Shown: positions 26,528 to 35,787, counted from the stretch's first letter. The stretch: 64,000 nt of DNA from Isoptericola sp. BMS4 (GCF_011634835.1 NZ_SIRP01000001.1:861140-925139); one strand, 5' to 3'. Numbers and translations: made by a program. Notes: generated by a model from the letters alone, not told the origin.

Positions 26528-26768
26528 TCCACCACGGCTTCCTGAGCCCGCGCCGGGACCGCGACGGCGGCTCGGGCGCCGCTCGGCGTCCCCGCGGAGC
26601 CGATCCTGACGTGAGGTGCGGCACTCGTTCGCCCGGCCAGGCCCCCGACGTGCGAGAATGGTCGTGGTGGCTGCGCGTCGCGCGCCCCGCGTCGTGGAGA
26701 TCCCCCCGGATTGTGTGCGGCGGACCCCGACCCCGACGTCCCGGACGTCCCAGCCCCGAGAGGCCACG

Positions 26769-28232
26769 TTGACGACTTTCTCAGACTTCGCCCTGCCCGC
26801 CCCGCTCGTCGAGCGGCTCACGAGCCAGGGCATCGCCACCCCGTTCCCGATCCAGTCGGCCTCGCTGCCGGACACGCTGGCAGGGTCCGACGTGCTCGGC
26901 CGCGGCCGCACCGGGTCCGGCAAGACGCTCGCGTTCTCCCTGCCCGTCGTGACGCGGCTCGCGACGTCGGCCGCCCGGGCCGCCGCGGAGGGCCGGCCGC
27001 GCCGCCGCTCCGCCCGCCCCCGCGCGCTCGTGCTGTGCCCGACGCGGGAGCTCGCGAACCAGATCAACGCCACGATGGAGCCGCTCGCCACGGAGCTCGG
27101 GCTCGTCACCACGACCGTGTTCGGCGGCGTCGCGCAGTCCCGCCAGGTGAATGCGCTCGCGGCCGGCGTCGACGTGCTCATCGCGTGCCCCGGCCGGCTC
27201 GAGGACCTGCTGGGCCAGAAGCACCTCACGCTCGACGACGTCGAGATCACCGTGCTCGACGAGGCGGACCACATGGCCGACCTCGGGTTCCTGCCCGGCG
27301 TGAAGCGGATCATGGACCGCACGCCGTCCACGGGCCAGCGGCTGCTGTTCTCCGCGACCCTGGACAACGGGGTCGACGTGCTGGTCAAGCGCTACCTGAA
27401 GAACCCGGTGACGCACTCGGTGGACGAGGCCGCGGCCCCGCCGCCGCAGATGACTCACCACATCCTCGCGGTGGCGGACGCGGACGCGAAGAAGCGCGTC
27501 GTGCACGAGCTGGCGTCCGGCACCGGCCGCCGCGTGCTGTTCACCCGCACGAAGCACCAGGCCAAGCGCCTCGCGAAGCAGCTGACGAGCGCCGGGGTGC
27601 CGGCCGTCGACCTGCACGGCAACCTCGGCCAGGGCGCGCGCGAGCGCAACCTCGCGGCGTTCTCGACGGGCGGCGTGAAGGTGCTGGTCGCGACCGACAT
27701 CGCGGCGCGCGGCATCCACGTGGACGACGTCGAGCTCGTGGTGCACGTGGACCCGCCCGCGGAGCACAAGGCGTACCTGCACCGCTCCGGCCGGACCGCG
27801 CGCGCCGGCACCGGCGGTGACGTGGTGACGGTGATGCTGCCGGAGCAGCGTGGTGACATGAAGGACCTGACCCGCAAGGCGAAGATCACCGCGCGCCCGC
27901 AGCCGGTGGCGCCTGGGGACGCCGTGGTGATGTCGCTCGTGGGCGAGGTGGCGCCGTACGTCGCCCCGCCCGCGCCCGCGGCTCCTCAGCAGTCCGCTCC
28001 GAAGAAGGGCCGGCGGACGGGGCGCCAGGGCTCTCGGCCCGGCGGCCAGGCGGGAGGCCAGGCAGGAGGGCAGGGTGGTCAGGGGCGCGAGCGGGCGCAC
28101 GACCCGTCCCGGTCCCAGTCCCGCTCGGCCGAGGGACGCCAGGACGCGGGCGCAGGCTCGGCGCGCCCGTCGCGCCGGCGGCGCCGGGGCGGACGCGGCC
28201 GCAGCCAGTCCGGAACAGCGCGCCGCGACTGA
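26769..28232 (+). CDS. DEAD-box RNA helicase with basic C-terminal tail
   Basis: 487 residues. TTG 26769 is chosen from GAGAGG 5 bases upstream and the family start [13 protein letters not shown]; a longer frame to 26616 exists. Walker A RTGSGKT (about 47-53), DEAD box [13 protein letters not shown] (about 163), SAT, and [10 protein letters not shown] (motif VI) are intact. The tail from about residue 400 is Gly/Gln/Arg/Ser-rich and very basic, as in RhlE-type helicases that bind structured RNA. It may work in ribosome assembly or RNA turnover. msrB follows 32 bases later and could be cotranscribed. Confidence 0.92.
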   Translation: MTTFSDFALPAPLVERLTSQGIATPFPIQSASLPDTLAGSDVLGRGRTGSGKTLAFSLPVVTRLATSAARAAAEGRPRRRSARPRALVLCPTRELANQINATMEPLATELGLVTTTVFGGVAQSRQVNALAAGVDVLIACPGRLEDLLGQKHLTLDDVEITVLDEADHMADLGFLPGVKRIMDRTPSTGQRLLFSATLDNGVDVLVKRYLKNPVTHSVDEAAAPPPQMTHHILAVADADAKKRVVHELASGTGRRVLFTRTKHQAKRLAKQLTSAGVPAVDLHGNLGQGARERNLAAFSTGGVKVLVATDIAARGIHVDDVELVVHVDPPAEHKAYLHRSGRTARAGTGGDVVTVMLPEQRGDMKDLTRKAKITARPQPVAPGDAVVMSLVGEVAPYVAPPAPAAPQQSAPKKGRRTGRQGSRPGGQAGGQAGGQGGQGRERAHDPSRSQSRSAEGRQDAGAGSARPSRRRRRGGRGRSQSGTARRD

Positions 28233-28264
28233 CGGTTGCACCCGGTGAACTTCAGGAGGTCGAC

Positions 28265-28669
28265 ATGAGCTACGAGATCACCAAGCCCGACGACCAGTGG
28301 CGGGCCGAGCTGTCGCGCGAGGAGTACGCCGTCCTGCGCGAGGCGGGGACCGAGCGTGCCTGGACGGGGGAGCTGCTCGACGAGAAGCGCGTCGGTGTCT
28401 ACCGCTGTCGGGCGTGCGGCAACGAGCTGTTCCGCAGCGAGACCAAGTTCGACTCGCACTGCGGGTGGCCGTCGTTCTACACGCCCCTCGCGGGTGACGC
28501 CGTCGAGCTGATCGAGGACCGGTCGCTCGGCATGGTGCGCACGGAGGTGCGCTGCGCCCGGTGCGGCTCGCACCTGGGGCACGTGTTCGACGACGCGCCG
28601 CAGACGCCGACGGGTGACCGGTTCTGCATGAACTCGGTGAGCCTGGCGTTCGAGCCCGCGGAGGGCTGA
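28265..28669 (+). CDS. msrB: peptide-methionine (R)-S-oxide reductase MsrB
   Basis: 134 residues, normal MsrB length. Reduces methionine-R-sulfoxide in proteins. Zinc cysteine pairs CxxC at 48/51 and 97/100, the GWPSF block (67-71) and the catalytic Cys121 in RFCMNS are all present. The start ATG has AGGAGG about 6 bases upstream. It ends at a 20-bp-stem terminator facing a MarR gene. Confidence 0.95.
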   Translation: MSYEITKPDDQWRAELSREEYAVLREAGTERAWTGELLDEKRVGVYRCRACGNELFRSETKFDSHCGWPSFYTPLAGDAVELIEDRSLGMVRTEVRCARCGSHLGHVFDDAPQTPTGDRFCMNSVSLAFEPAEG

Positions 28670-28688
28670 CAGGCCGGACACCCCGGAC

Positions 28689-28732
28689 ACGACGACGGCG
28701 AGGCCTCGGTCACGAGGCCTCGCCGTCGTCGT
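28689..28732. terminator. 20-bp perfect stem terminator after msrB
   Basis: Arms 28689-28708 and 28713-28732 are exact reverse complements with the loop GTCA, between msrB and the convergent MarR gene. Confidence 0.8.
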
Positions 28733-28751
28733 CCCTGCCGCGGTGCGGCGG

Positions 28752-29234
28752 TCAGGCGTGCGTGTCGCGCCAGCGCACGAAGTCCTCGGAGTACCGGTGC
28801 AGCAGCTCCGCGAGCTGTGCGACGTCGTCGCGCTCCCAGTGGCCGAACGCGGCGCGGTACATCTCGACGCGGCCGTCACGCGCACGCGCGAACCGCGCGG
28901 CGCCGTCCTGGGTGAGGGTGATGCGCTGGCCGCGCGTGTCGTCGGGGTCGACCTCGCGGTGCACCAGGCCGAGCTCCACGAGGCGGCTGAGCTGGCGCGA
29001 GACCGTCGCACGGCCGACGCCGAAGTGGGCGGCGAGGTCGGACCCGCGCAGCCCGGGGTGCATGTCGATGTGGGCGAGCAGCGGGTAGGCCGACGCCTCC
29101 AGCTCCGGGTGCACCCGGCGCGCCGTCTGGGCGGCGGCGGACTGGGCGCGCCGGATCAGGACCCGGATCTCTCGTTCGAGGGCGCCGAACGGGTCGGTCG
29201 CCGGGTCTGGTGGGGGCGCTGAGGCGTGGTGCAT
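28752..29234 (-). CDS. MarR family transcriptional regulator
   Basis: 160 residues. LRGSDLAAHFGVGRATVSRQ followed by LSRLVELGLVHREVDPDDTRGQRI is the MarR winged helix-turn-helix (about 62-108), flanked by dimerisation helices. ATG 29234. TATCAT at 29244-29249 (minus strand) may be its -10 box, overlapped by the palindrome ATCATGAT (29241-29248), so it probably represses itself. It precedes, on the same strand, the MFS exporter gene 29352-30980 but lies downstream of it; no clear regulatory link can be read. Confidence 0.85.
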   Translation of the reverse strand: MHHASAPPPDPATDPFGALEREIRVLIRRAQSAAAQTARRVHPELEASAYPLLAHIDMHPGLRGSDLAAHFGVGRATVSRQLSRLVELGLVHREVDPDDTRGQRITLTQDGAARFARARDGRVEMYRAAFGHWERDDVAQLAELLHRYSEDFVRWRDTHA

Positions 29235-29240
29235 GAGGCC

Positions 29241-29248
29241 ATCATGAT
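29241..29248. promoter_or_regulatory. palindrome over the -10 box of the 28.8 kb MarR gene
   Basis: ATCATGAT flanked by GGCC on both sides, overlapping TATCAT on the minus strand. It is placed to act as an autorepression site. Confidence 0.4.
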
Positions 29249-29296
29249 AGGCCGTCCGCGCGGTCGGGAAGACTCGGTGCCGACTCGTGACCTTCG

Positions 29297-29343
29297 CCGG
29301 GCCCGCGGGGGCCCGGCGGGCGTCGCACCGTGCGCCGCCCGCC
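29297..29343 (-). terminator. two nested hairpins after the MFS exporter gene
   Basis: An 8-base stem (29297-29304 with 29309-29316) and a second 8-base stem (29315-29322 with 29336-29343) lie just beyond the exporter stop. They overlap by two bases, so they compete. Confidence 0.5.
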
Positions 29344-29351
29344 GGGAGGTG

Positions 29352-30980
29352 TCAGGAGGCGGGGACGGCCGCCCGGGTGTCGTCGCCGGTGGCCTCCTCC
29401 TCGTCGAGCACCTGCTCGATGCCGGAGCGCTTGCCGAGGGGGATCTCCTTGATGAAGATCACCGCGACCAGCGAGATCACGGCCATGGGGACGGCCAGGA
29501 GGAAGATCTCCGTGATCCCGTTCGAGTACGCCTGCTCGATGACGGCGCGGACGGGCTCCGGCACCTGCGTGAGGTCGGGCACCGCGCCGGCGCCGCCCCC
29601 CGTCGCGGACGCCGGGACACCGAGGTCGGTGAGGCCGGCGGTCACGTCGGATTTCACCCGCGCGGCCATCACCGCGCCGAGGACCGAGACGCCGATCGCG
29701 CCGCCGAGGGAGCGGAAGAACGCGACGCCGGACGTGCCGGCGCCCATCTCGTGCACGTCGAGGGTGTTCTGGGTGGCGAGCACGAGGTTCTGCATGAGCG
29801 CGCCCACGGACAGGCCGAGGCCGAACAGGAAGACGGAGATCACCACGAAGCTCGTGTCGACCTCGATGGTGGACAGACCGAAGAGCGACAGCGACAGCAC
29901 GGCGGCGCCGCCGATCATGATGCCCTTGTAGCGGCCCGTCGCGGAGATGATCCGGCCGAGGACGACGCCGGCGAGCATCGTGCCCACGACCATGGGGATG
30001 GTGAGCAGGCCGGACTCGGTCGGCGTCTTGCCGCGGGCGAGCTGGAAGTACTGCGCGAGGAACACGGCGGTGCCGAACATCGCCACGCCCACGGACGCGG
30101 AGGCGACGACGGACAGCACGAACGTGCGGTTGCGGAACAGGTGCAGCGGCAGGATCGGCTCGGGCACGGCGCGCTCGACGAAGACGGTCGCGACCAGCGC
30201 GACGACCGCGCCGCCGACCATGGCCGCCGTCTGCCACGACGCCCACTCGAACTGGTCGCCCGCGAAGGTGACCCACAGCAGCAGGAGGGCGACCGTCACG
30301 GCGATGAGGGTGGCGCCGACGTAGTCGATCCGGACGGCGCGGGCCTCGCGCCTCGGCAGGTGCAGCGTGCGCTGCAGGGTGATGAGGGCGGCGACGGCGA
30401 AGGGCACGCCGACGAAGAACGTCCAGCGCCAGGAGATCGTGTCGGTGATGACGCCGCCGAGGAGCGGGCCGCCGATCTGGGCGACGGCCATGACGCCGCC
30501 CATGAGGCCCATGTACTTGCCGCGCTCGCGGGGGCTGATGATGTCCGCCATGAGCACGGTGGCCAGCGACATCACGCCGCCCGCGCCGATGCCCTGGAAG
30601 GCGCGGCACGCGATGAGCCACTCGATGTTCTGGGACAGGCCTGCCGCGGCGGCGGACAGCACGGTGACGAGCAGGGCGACCTGCATGAGGACCTTGCGGT
30701 TGGTGAGGTCCGCCAGCTTGCCCCACAGCGGGGTCGAGATCGTCATCGTCAGCAGCATGGCCGTGACGACCCAGGTGTAGGAGTGCTGCGAGCCGTCGAG
30801 GTCCGCGACGATGCGCGGCAGCGACGTCGAGACGATCGTGGTGGCCAGCAGCGAGACGAGGACGCCGAGGAGGATGCCCGAGAGCGCCTCGAGCGTCTCG
30901 CGCCGCGACATGGCGGGGGCCGGACTGGTGTCGGGCGACGGGGCCGCGGGGGCGGTGTCGCCGGTGGTGGGTCGGCTCAT
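29352..30980 (-). CDS. MFS multidrug exporter, DHA2/EmrB-QacA type
   Basis: 542 residues with about 14 hydrophobic segments. Typical features: LATTIVSTSLPRIVADLDGS at TM1, WGKLADLTNRKVLMQ (motif A), GGVMAVAQIGGPLLGGVIT (motif C of drug/H+ antiporters) and the C-terminal cytoplasmic tail rich in Glu/Asp. It probably expels drugs or toxic lipophiles with the proton gradient. ATG 30980 overlaps the stop of the upstream MarR gene by four bases (30977-30980), so expression is coupled to that regulator. Confidence 0.9.
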   Translation of the reverse strand: MSRPTTGDTAPAAPSPDTSPAPAMSRRETLEALSGILLGVLVSLLATTIVSTSLPRIVADLDGSQHSYTWVVTAMLLTMTISTPLWGKLADLTNRKVLMQVALLVTVLSAAAAGLSQNIEWLIACRAFQGIGAGGVMSLATVLMADIISPRERGKYMGLMGGVMAVAQIGGPLLGGVITDTISWRWTFFVGVPFAVAALITLQRTLHLPRREARAVRIDYVGATLIAVTVALLLLWVTFAGDQFEWASWQTAAMVGGAVVALVATVFVERAVPEPILPLHLFRNRTFVLSVVASASVGVAMFGTAVFLAQYFQLARGKTPTESGLLTIPMVVGTMLAGVVLGRIISATGRYKGIMIGGAAVLSLSLFGLSTIEVDTSFVVISVFLFGLGLSVGALMQNLVLATQNTLDVHEMGAGTSGVAFFRSLGGAIGVSVLGAVMAARVKSDVTAGLTDLGVPASATGGGAGAVPDLTQVPEPVRAVIEQAYSNGITEIFLLAVPMAVISLVAVIFIKEIPLGKRSGIEQVLDEEEATGDDTRAAVPAS

Positions 30981-31453
30981 GGAGCTGCGTTCTCCTCCTG
31001 CGCCGAGGCGCGGTCGTGGGTCGAGACGAGTGCGGCCGCGACGCTGCGGATCCGGGTGGTGGCGTCGACGAGGTCCTGCTCCGTCCAGTCGGAGAAGGAC
31101 TCGGAGACGAGGTCGTCGATGCGGCGGAAGGACTCCTCGGCGAACTCGCGGCCGGCGTCCGTCAGCTCGAGGGTGCGGGCCCGGCGGTCGTCGTCGTCCA
31201 CGGTGCGGCGCACGAGGCCGGCGTCGACGAGGGCGCTCACCTGGCGGCTGGCGACCGAGACGTCGACGCGCAGCTTCGCTGCGACGTCGGTGAGCTGGAC
31301 GCGGCCGCACCGTGTGAGCAGGTGCAGGGCGCCGAGGCCGGCGCGGGGGAGGTCGAGGTCGCGCGCGACCCGCATGGCGGCCTCGCGCTGGGCGCGGGAG
31401 AGCTCCTCGAGCGTCTGCACGAGCTCGCGGGCTCGGGCGCGGGGAACGGGCAT
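30977..31453 (-). CDS. MarR family regulator coupled to the exporter
   Basis: 158 residues. ATG 31453 is chosen over TTG 31534 because the likely -10 box (31534-31539) lies downstream of the longer start; GAAGG is 8 bases upstream. LTRCGRVQLTDVAAKLRVDV and SVASRQVSALVDAGLVRRTV form the winged helix, followed by DDDDRRARTLEL (wing). It heads a two-gene operon with the exporter. Two inverted repeats around its promoter suggest autorepression and release by an exporter substrate. Confidence 0.88.
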   Translation of the reverse strand: MPVPRARARELVQTLEELSRAQREAAMRVARDLDLPRAGLGALHLLTRCGRVQLTDVAAKLRVDVSVASRQVSALVDAGLVRRTVDDDDRRARTLELTDAGREFAEESFRRIDDLVSESFSDWTEQDLVDATTRIRSVAAALVSTHDRASAQEENAAP

Positions 31454-31521
31454 GGGCGTGCCTTCGCTGTCCTGGATGGGGGCGGGTCCGTCGCACGGTG
31501 CTCCGCGGCGACGTCGGTTGA

Positions 31522-31560
31522 TTGCTGTATGCAACTATAACTCCGGTGCTTGCAGCAAGC
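31522..31560 (-). promoter_or_regulatory. promoter with two operator-like repeats, MarR-exporter operon
   Basis: On the minus strand TATAGT (31534-31539) is a good -10 box. It lies between TTGCATACAGCAA (31522-31534) and GCTTGCTGCAAGC (31548-31560), both inverted repeats with TTGC/GCAA arms. Binding at either would block the promoter. Confidence 0.55.
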
Positions 31561-31660
31561 AAGTATCCAGGTCGGAGACGCGCTGCGGGCGCGAGGCCGG
31601 CGCTGCTCGCGGCGGAGACAGCGTCGACCTCGCGCCCACGGCGAGCCGAACGGCGGCGGG

Positions 31661-33097
31661 TCAGGCGCGGTGGTACGTCTCCCCGGACATGTCCTCCAGC
31701 TCGACGCCCTTGGTCTCCGGGATCCGGGCCAGCACGAAGAAGAAGGACAGCACGGCGAAGAACCCGTACACCGTGTAGGGGACCGCCGGGCCGAACGTCG
31801 ACAGCATCGGCGGGAACGTGAGCGTCACCGCGAAGTTCGCGAGCCAGTTCGCGGCCGCCCCCACGCCCAGCGCCGCGGCGCGGATCCGGTTGGGGAACAT
31901 CTCGCCCAGGAGGACCCACATCAGCGGCCCCCAGGTGGCGCCGAAGAAGACGACGAACGCGTTCGCCGCCACCAGGGCGATGCCGTTCCACGGCGCGCCC
32001 AGCGAGATGTTCTCGCCGCTGCCGGTCGCCTGGGTGAACGCGACCGCCATCAGCCCGAGGGACACCGCCATCCCGGCGGAGCCCACGAGGAGCAGCGGCC
32101 GGCGGCCGACCTTGTCGATCAGGGCGATGGCGATGAACGTCACCGCGACGTTCGTCACGGCCGTGATCGTGGAGATGAGGAACGACTGCGACTCGTCGAA
32201 GCCCACGGCCTGCCACAGCGTCGTCGAGTAGTAGAAGATCACGTTGATGCCGACGAACTGCTGGAAGATCGCCATGAGGATGCCGACCCACACGATCGGC
32301 TTGAGGCCGAACCGGTCACCCTTGAGCGTCCCGAGCTCGGCGTTCTCCTCGTCCTCCGCGATGGAGCGGTGGATCTCGGCGATCCGGTCGTCGACGTCCT
32401 CCTCCGGTCCCAGCACGGACGACAGGACGCGGCGGGCCTCGCCGTCGCGCCCCTTCGTCACCAGGTAGCGCGGGGACTCCGGCATCCGGAGCGCGAGGAC
32501 GCCGTAGACCGCGGCCGGGACCACGGCGACCAGGAACATCCAGCGCCAGGCCTCCCAGCCGAGCCACAGCTCGTTCGCGGCGCCGCCCGCGCCCTCCGCG
32601 AGGAGCTGGTCCGACAGGAGGGCGGCGAAGATGCCGACGGTGATGGCGAGCTGCTGCAGCGAGCCCAGGCGCCCGCGCAGCGCGGCGGGCGCGATCTCGG
32701 CGATGTACGCCGGAGCGATCACCGACGCGATGCCGATGCCGACGCCGGCCATGAACCTCCAGAGCGCCAGGTCCCAGGCGCTGAACGCGATCGCCGAGAG
32801 GATCGACGACACGAAGAACAGCACCGCGCCCGCCACCATCACGTGGGTGCGGCCCCAGCGGTCGGCGAGCTTGCCTCCGCCCCACGCGCCGAGCGCGCAG
32901 CCGAGCAGGGCGACGGCCACCACGAGGCCCGTCACGGTGGAGCTCAGGCCGAACTGGCCCTCGATCGCCTCGACGGCGCCGTTGATCACCGACGAGTCGA
33001 ATCCGAACAGGAATCCGCCGACGGCGGCGGCGACCGCCAGTCCTGTGGCCTTGCGGTGCGCGCTGCGTGCCGCCGCGCTGAGGGTCGGGCTGGGCAT
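31661..33097 (-). CDS. sugar porter family MFS transporter (XylE/GalP-like)
   Basis: 478 residues with 12 hydrophobic helices. Sugar porter signatures are present: GGFLFGFDSSVINGAVEAIE, GGGKLADRWGRTHVM, RFMAGVGIGIASVIAPAYIAEIAP, PESPRYL, FQQFVGINVIFYYS and the C-terminal PETKG. It likely imports a hexose or pentose with protons. The substrate cannot be told. ATG 33097 has GAGGAG just upstream. A 7-3-7 palindrome overlaps its likely transcription start. Confidence 0.9.
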   Translation of the reverse strand: MPSPTLSAAARSAHRKATGLAVAAAVGGFLFGFDSSVINGAVEAIEGQFGLSSTVTGLVVAVALLGCALGAWGGGKLADRWGRTHVMVAGAVLFFVSSILSAIAFSAWDLALWRFMAGVGIGIASVIAPAYIAEIAPAALRGRLGSLQQLAITVGIFAALLSDQLLAEGAGGAANELWLGWEAWRWMFLVAVVPAAVYGVLALRMPESPRYLVTKGRDGEARRVLSSVLGPEEDVDDRIAEIHRSIAEDEENAELGTLKGDRFGLKPIVWVGILMAIFQQFVGINVIFYYSTTLWQAVGFDESQSFLISTITAVTNVAVTFIAIALIDKVGRRPLLLVGSAGMAVSLGLMAVAFTQATGSGENISLGAPWNGIALVAANAFVVFFGATWGPLMWVLLGEMFPNRIRAAALGVGAAANWLANFAVTLTFPPMLSTFGPAVPYTVYGFFAVLSFFFVLARIPETKGVELEDMSGETYHRA

Positions 33098-33125
33098 GAG
33101 CTCCTCGGTTCTCCCGGTCGTCGTG

Positions 33126-33152
33126 AGCGGACGAGGTCCGCTTCGCATGCTA
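33126..33152 (-). promoter_or_regulatory. promoter and operator of the sugar porter gene
   Basis: TAGCAT at 33147-33152 (minus strand) fits a -10 box; the palindrome AGCGGAC-gag-GTCCGCT at 33126-33142 covers the predicted transcription start, as a repressor site would. Confidence 0.45.
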
Positions 33153-33216
33153 GGCCGGGCGGCGCTGATCGGCCCGGCGAGTGTACGCGGGCTGTCGCAG
33201 GGCCCGGCCCGGGCGC

Positions 33217-33222
33217 CACACT
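33217..33222 (+). promoter_or_regulatory. -10 element CACACT, leaderless start
   Basis: CACACT, 7-base spacer, then GTG 33230. Confidence 0.35.
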
Positions 33223-33229
33223 GGGGGGC

Positions 33230-33868
33230 GTGAACGACGACGAGCCCCGAAGGCACCGCAGGCCCGCCATGCTCGACCCGGCCGAGGCGGAGCAGCTCCC
33301 CGGCTCCGTCGACCCCGCGCTGCGCGACGAGGTGGCGCACACCACGGCCCGCGCCGTCGTGCACCGCGCCCGCGCCGCCGAGGACCCGCAGGTCGTCGAC
33401 AGGCTGGTCCGGCTGGTGGAGCGCGAGGGGCTCGACGTCGTCGCGGCGCTGTGGTCGGACGCCGCCCCCGTGACGCTGCCGGGCGCGCTGTGGCGGATCT
33501 ACGTGCTGCGCGAGTGGGTGCGACGGGACCCCAGGACGGTCGCGCTGCGCTACCGGCTCGGCGTCGCGTCCGCGCCCGTCCACGAGGCCGTCGCCGGGGT
33601 GCCGCGCCCGCCCGGGCCGGAGGACCTGCGTGCCCTCGCCGACGACGTCCTGTCGGGCGTGTACGCCGGCGACCTCGCCGTGGCGCTGGAGCGGGCCGCG
33701 TCGTTCTGCCGGATCCTGGCCACCGGGGCCACGTTCGACGCCGACGCCCGCGAGGCCGCCGACCCCGCCGGGGCCACGCGGACGACCCGTGGGGCGAGCG
33801 ACCTGGTGCGCACCGCCGAGGAGCTGGAGCACGCCGCCGCCCAGTGGCGCGCCGGCACCCTCGAGTGA
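33230..33868 (+). CDS. conserved actinobacterial protein of unknown function
   Basis: 212 residues, helical and charged, no membrane segment. The sequence LDPAEAEQLPGSVDPALRDE and PGALWRIYVLREWVRRDPRT match a small actinobacterial family that databases often label as RNA polymerase subunit beta. I see no polymerase motif, so that label is not supported. GTG 33230 is set by the leaderless -10 spacing. It is divergent from the sugar porter gene and precedes the phosphate uptake operon. Confidence 0.65.
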   Translation: MNDDEPRRHRRPAMLDPAEAEQLPGSVDPALRDEVAHTTARAVVHRARAAEDPQVVDRLVRLVEREGLDVVAALWSDAAPVTLPGALWRIYVLREWVRRDPRTVALRYRLGVASAPVHEAVAGVPRPPGPEDLRALADDVLSGVYAGDLAVALERAASFCRILATGATFDADAREAADPAGATRTTRGASDLVRTAEELEHAAAQWRAGTLE

Positions 33869-34156
33869 CGCCGCGAACCGCCTGACCTGCGGGTTCGGCG
33901 GGAGTTTACGGGCCGGCGGGGGGTGTGCGTACGATGGGCGCGCGACGTCGGGCCGCGGTAGCCCCGGGCTCCATCTTCAGCCGCTACGAGCGGCCACGCG
34001 CCGAGAGGCGCTCCCGGTCCGGCGTCGCACTCACTTGTTCCCGGGGCGTCTCCCGGGCGCCCGCGCGGACGTGCGCCGCGCTGGGCGATTGGGCGCGCCA
34101 CTGCGGCCACCTCTAGTCTGTGAACGTCTCAGCGACCTCGACCACGGGAGCCTCAC
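33869..34156 (+). other. 288-base non-coding leader region before the phosphate uptake operon
   Basis: TACGAT near 33932 and TAGTCT at 34114-34119 are possible -10 boxes. Between them are short stem-prone G/C runs (for example CCCGGGGCGTCTCCCGGG at about 34038-34055). TAGTCT gives a 31-base leader for the DUF47 gene; the earlier box would give a structured leader or a small RNA. A 63-codon frame (33925-34116) is not convincing. Confidence 0.4.
34114..34119 (+). promoter_or_regulatory. -10 element of the DUF47-pit operon
   Basis: TAGTCT, 38 bases upstream of GTG 34157. Confidence 0.45.
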
Positions 34157-34780
34157 GTGCGCCTGCGCCTGACCCCGCGCGACACCACCTACTTCGACAT
34201 GCTGGCCGCGCTCGCGCAGCACAACGTGACCGGTGCCGCGCTGCTCGCCGAGCTGCTCGGCACCCCGAAGACGGACCGTGAGGCCGTGGCGGACCGGCTG
34301 GCCGAGGCCGAGCACCTCGCCGACGACGCCACGCACTCGATCATGCGGCGCCTCAACCAGACGTTCGTCACACCGTTCGACCGGGACGACATCTACGGCC
34401 TGGCCGGCGCCCTGGACGACTGCATGGACGCCATGGAGGAGGCCGGTGACCTCATCGTCCTGTACAAGGTCGACGAGCTGCCGCTGCGGGTCTCCGAGCA
34501 GGTCCAGGTGCTGCAGCGCTGCGCCGAGCTGACCGCGGAGGCCATGCCCCGCCTGCGCTCGATGGACCAGCTCTCCGACTACTGGGTCGAGATCAACCGC
34601 CTGGAGAACCAGGGCGACAAGCTGCACCGCAAGCTCATCGCCCAGCTCTTCGACGACATGTCCGACGACCCGGTCCTGCTCATGAAGCTCAAGGAGATCG
34701 TCGACATGCTCGAGGAGGCCGCCGACGCCTTCGAGCGGGTCGCGAACATGGTCGAGACGATCGCGCTCAAGGAGTCCTGA
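34157..34780 (+). CDS. DUF47 family (PhoU-like) accessory protein of the Pit transporter
   Basis: 207 residues, all helical, with ALAQHNVTGAALLAELLGTP, DDATHSIMRRLNQTFVTPFD and DIYGLAGALDDCMDAMEEAG, the DUF47/PhoU-like signature. These proteins bind metal and accompany Pit phosphate transporters. GTG 34157 has GGGAG 6 bases upstream. The pit gene starts 2 bases after its stop, a clear operon. Confidence 0.92.
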   Translation: MRLRLTPRDTTYFDMLAALAQHNVTGAALLAELLGTPKTDREAVADRLAEAEHLADDATHSIMRRLNQTFVTPFDRDDIYGLAGALDDCMDAMEEAGDLIVLYKVDELPLRVSEQVQVLQRCAELTAEAMPRLRSMDQLSDYWVEINRLENQGDKLHRKLIAQLFDDMSDDPVLLMKLKEIVDMLEEAADAFERVANMVETIALKES

Positions 34781-34782
34781 GC

Positions 34783-35787
34783 GTGGAGGCAGCCCTCGTC
34801 GTCCTGGTCGTCGCGCTGGCGCTCGGGTTCGACTACACCAACGGCTTCCACGACGCCGCCAACGCGATCGCGACGTCGGTCTCCACCCGGGCGCTGACCC
34901 CGCGCGTCGCCCTGGCCATGGCGGCGGTGATGAACTTCGTGGGCGCGCTCCTCGGCACCGAGGTCGCGGAGACCATCGCGACCTCGATCGTGGACCTCCA
35001 GGACGCCTCCAACCACACGGCGCTCGTCGTCGTGTTCTGCGCGCTCGTCGGCGCGATCGCGTGGAACCTCATCACCTGGTGGTTCGGGCTGCCCTCGTCG
35101 TCGACGCACTCGCTGATCGGCGGGCTCGTCGGCGCCGGCCTGGCGGGCGGGCTGCCGATCTACGGCCAGTCGATCGTCGACAAGGTCGTGCTGCCGATGG
35201 TCTTCTCGCCGCTCATCGGGTTCCTCGGCGCCTACCTGGTGATGGTCGCCGTGCTGTGGATCTTCCGGAACAGCTCGCCGTCCCGGGTCACCCGCCGCTT
35301 CCGCATCTCCCAGACGGCGTCGGCCGCCGCGATGGCGCTCGGCCACGGCCTGCAGGACGCGCAGAAGACGATGGGCGTCATCTACATGGCGCTCGTGACG
35401 GTCGGCTGGGCGGCCGACGACGGGACGATCCCGCTGTGGGTGAAGCTGGCCGCCGCGGCCGCGATCTCGCTCGGCACCTACTCGGGCGGGTGGCGCATCA
35501 TGCGCACGCTCGGTCGCCGCATCATCGAGCTCGACCCGGCCCGTGGTTTCGTCGCCGAGTCGGTCTCCGCGCTCGTCCTGTACGTGAACGCCTTCGTGCT
35601 GCACGCCCCCGTCTCCACGACGCACACCATCACGTCGGCGATCATGGGCGTCGGCGCCACCCGGCGGCTGTCGGCCGTGCGCTGGGGCGTGGCGAAGAAC
35701 ATCGGCATCGCGTGGGTGCTGACCATCCCGGCCGCCGCCGCCGTGGCCGCCGTGACCACCTGGATCCTGCACCCGCTCCTGACCTGA
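34783..35787 (+). CDS. pit: inorganic phosphate transporter Pit
   Basis: 334 residues with about ten membrane helices. The Pit signature GFDYTNGFHDAANAIATSVS is at residues 14-33 and is repeated in the second half (HAPVSTTHTITSAIMGVGA). It imports phosphate as metal-phosphate with protons. Short form, as in many actinobacteria. GTG start 34783, 2 bases after DUF47. Convergent with the mutT1-like/ppk operon, with 26 bases between the stops. Confidence 0.95.
   Translation: MEAALVVLVVALALGFDYTNGFHDAANAIATSVSTRALTPRVALAMAAVMNFVGALLGTEVAETIATSIVDLQDASNHTALVVVFCALVGAIAWNLITWWFGLPSSSTHSLIGGLVGAGLAGGLPIYGQSIVDKVVLPMVFSPLIGFLGAYLVMVAVLWIFRNSSPSRVTRRFRISQTASAAAMALGHGLQDAQKTMGVIYMALVTVGWAADDGTIPLWVKLAAAAAISLGTYSGGWRIMRTLGRRIIELDPARGFVAESVSALVLYVNAFVLHAPVSTTHTITSAIMGVGATRRLSAVRWGVAKNIGIAWVLTIPAAAAVAAVTTWILHPLLT

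Noticed and set aside
33230-33868. Label as RNA polymerase beta subunit
   Set aside because: Homologues are sometimes so named, but the protein has 212 residues and no polymerase motif.
33925-34116. 63-codon frame before the DUF47 gene
   Set aside because: Arg-rich, no ribosome site and no recognisable motif. More likely non-coding.
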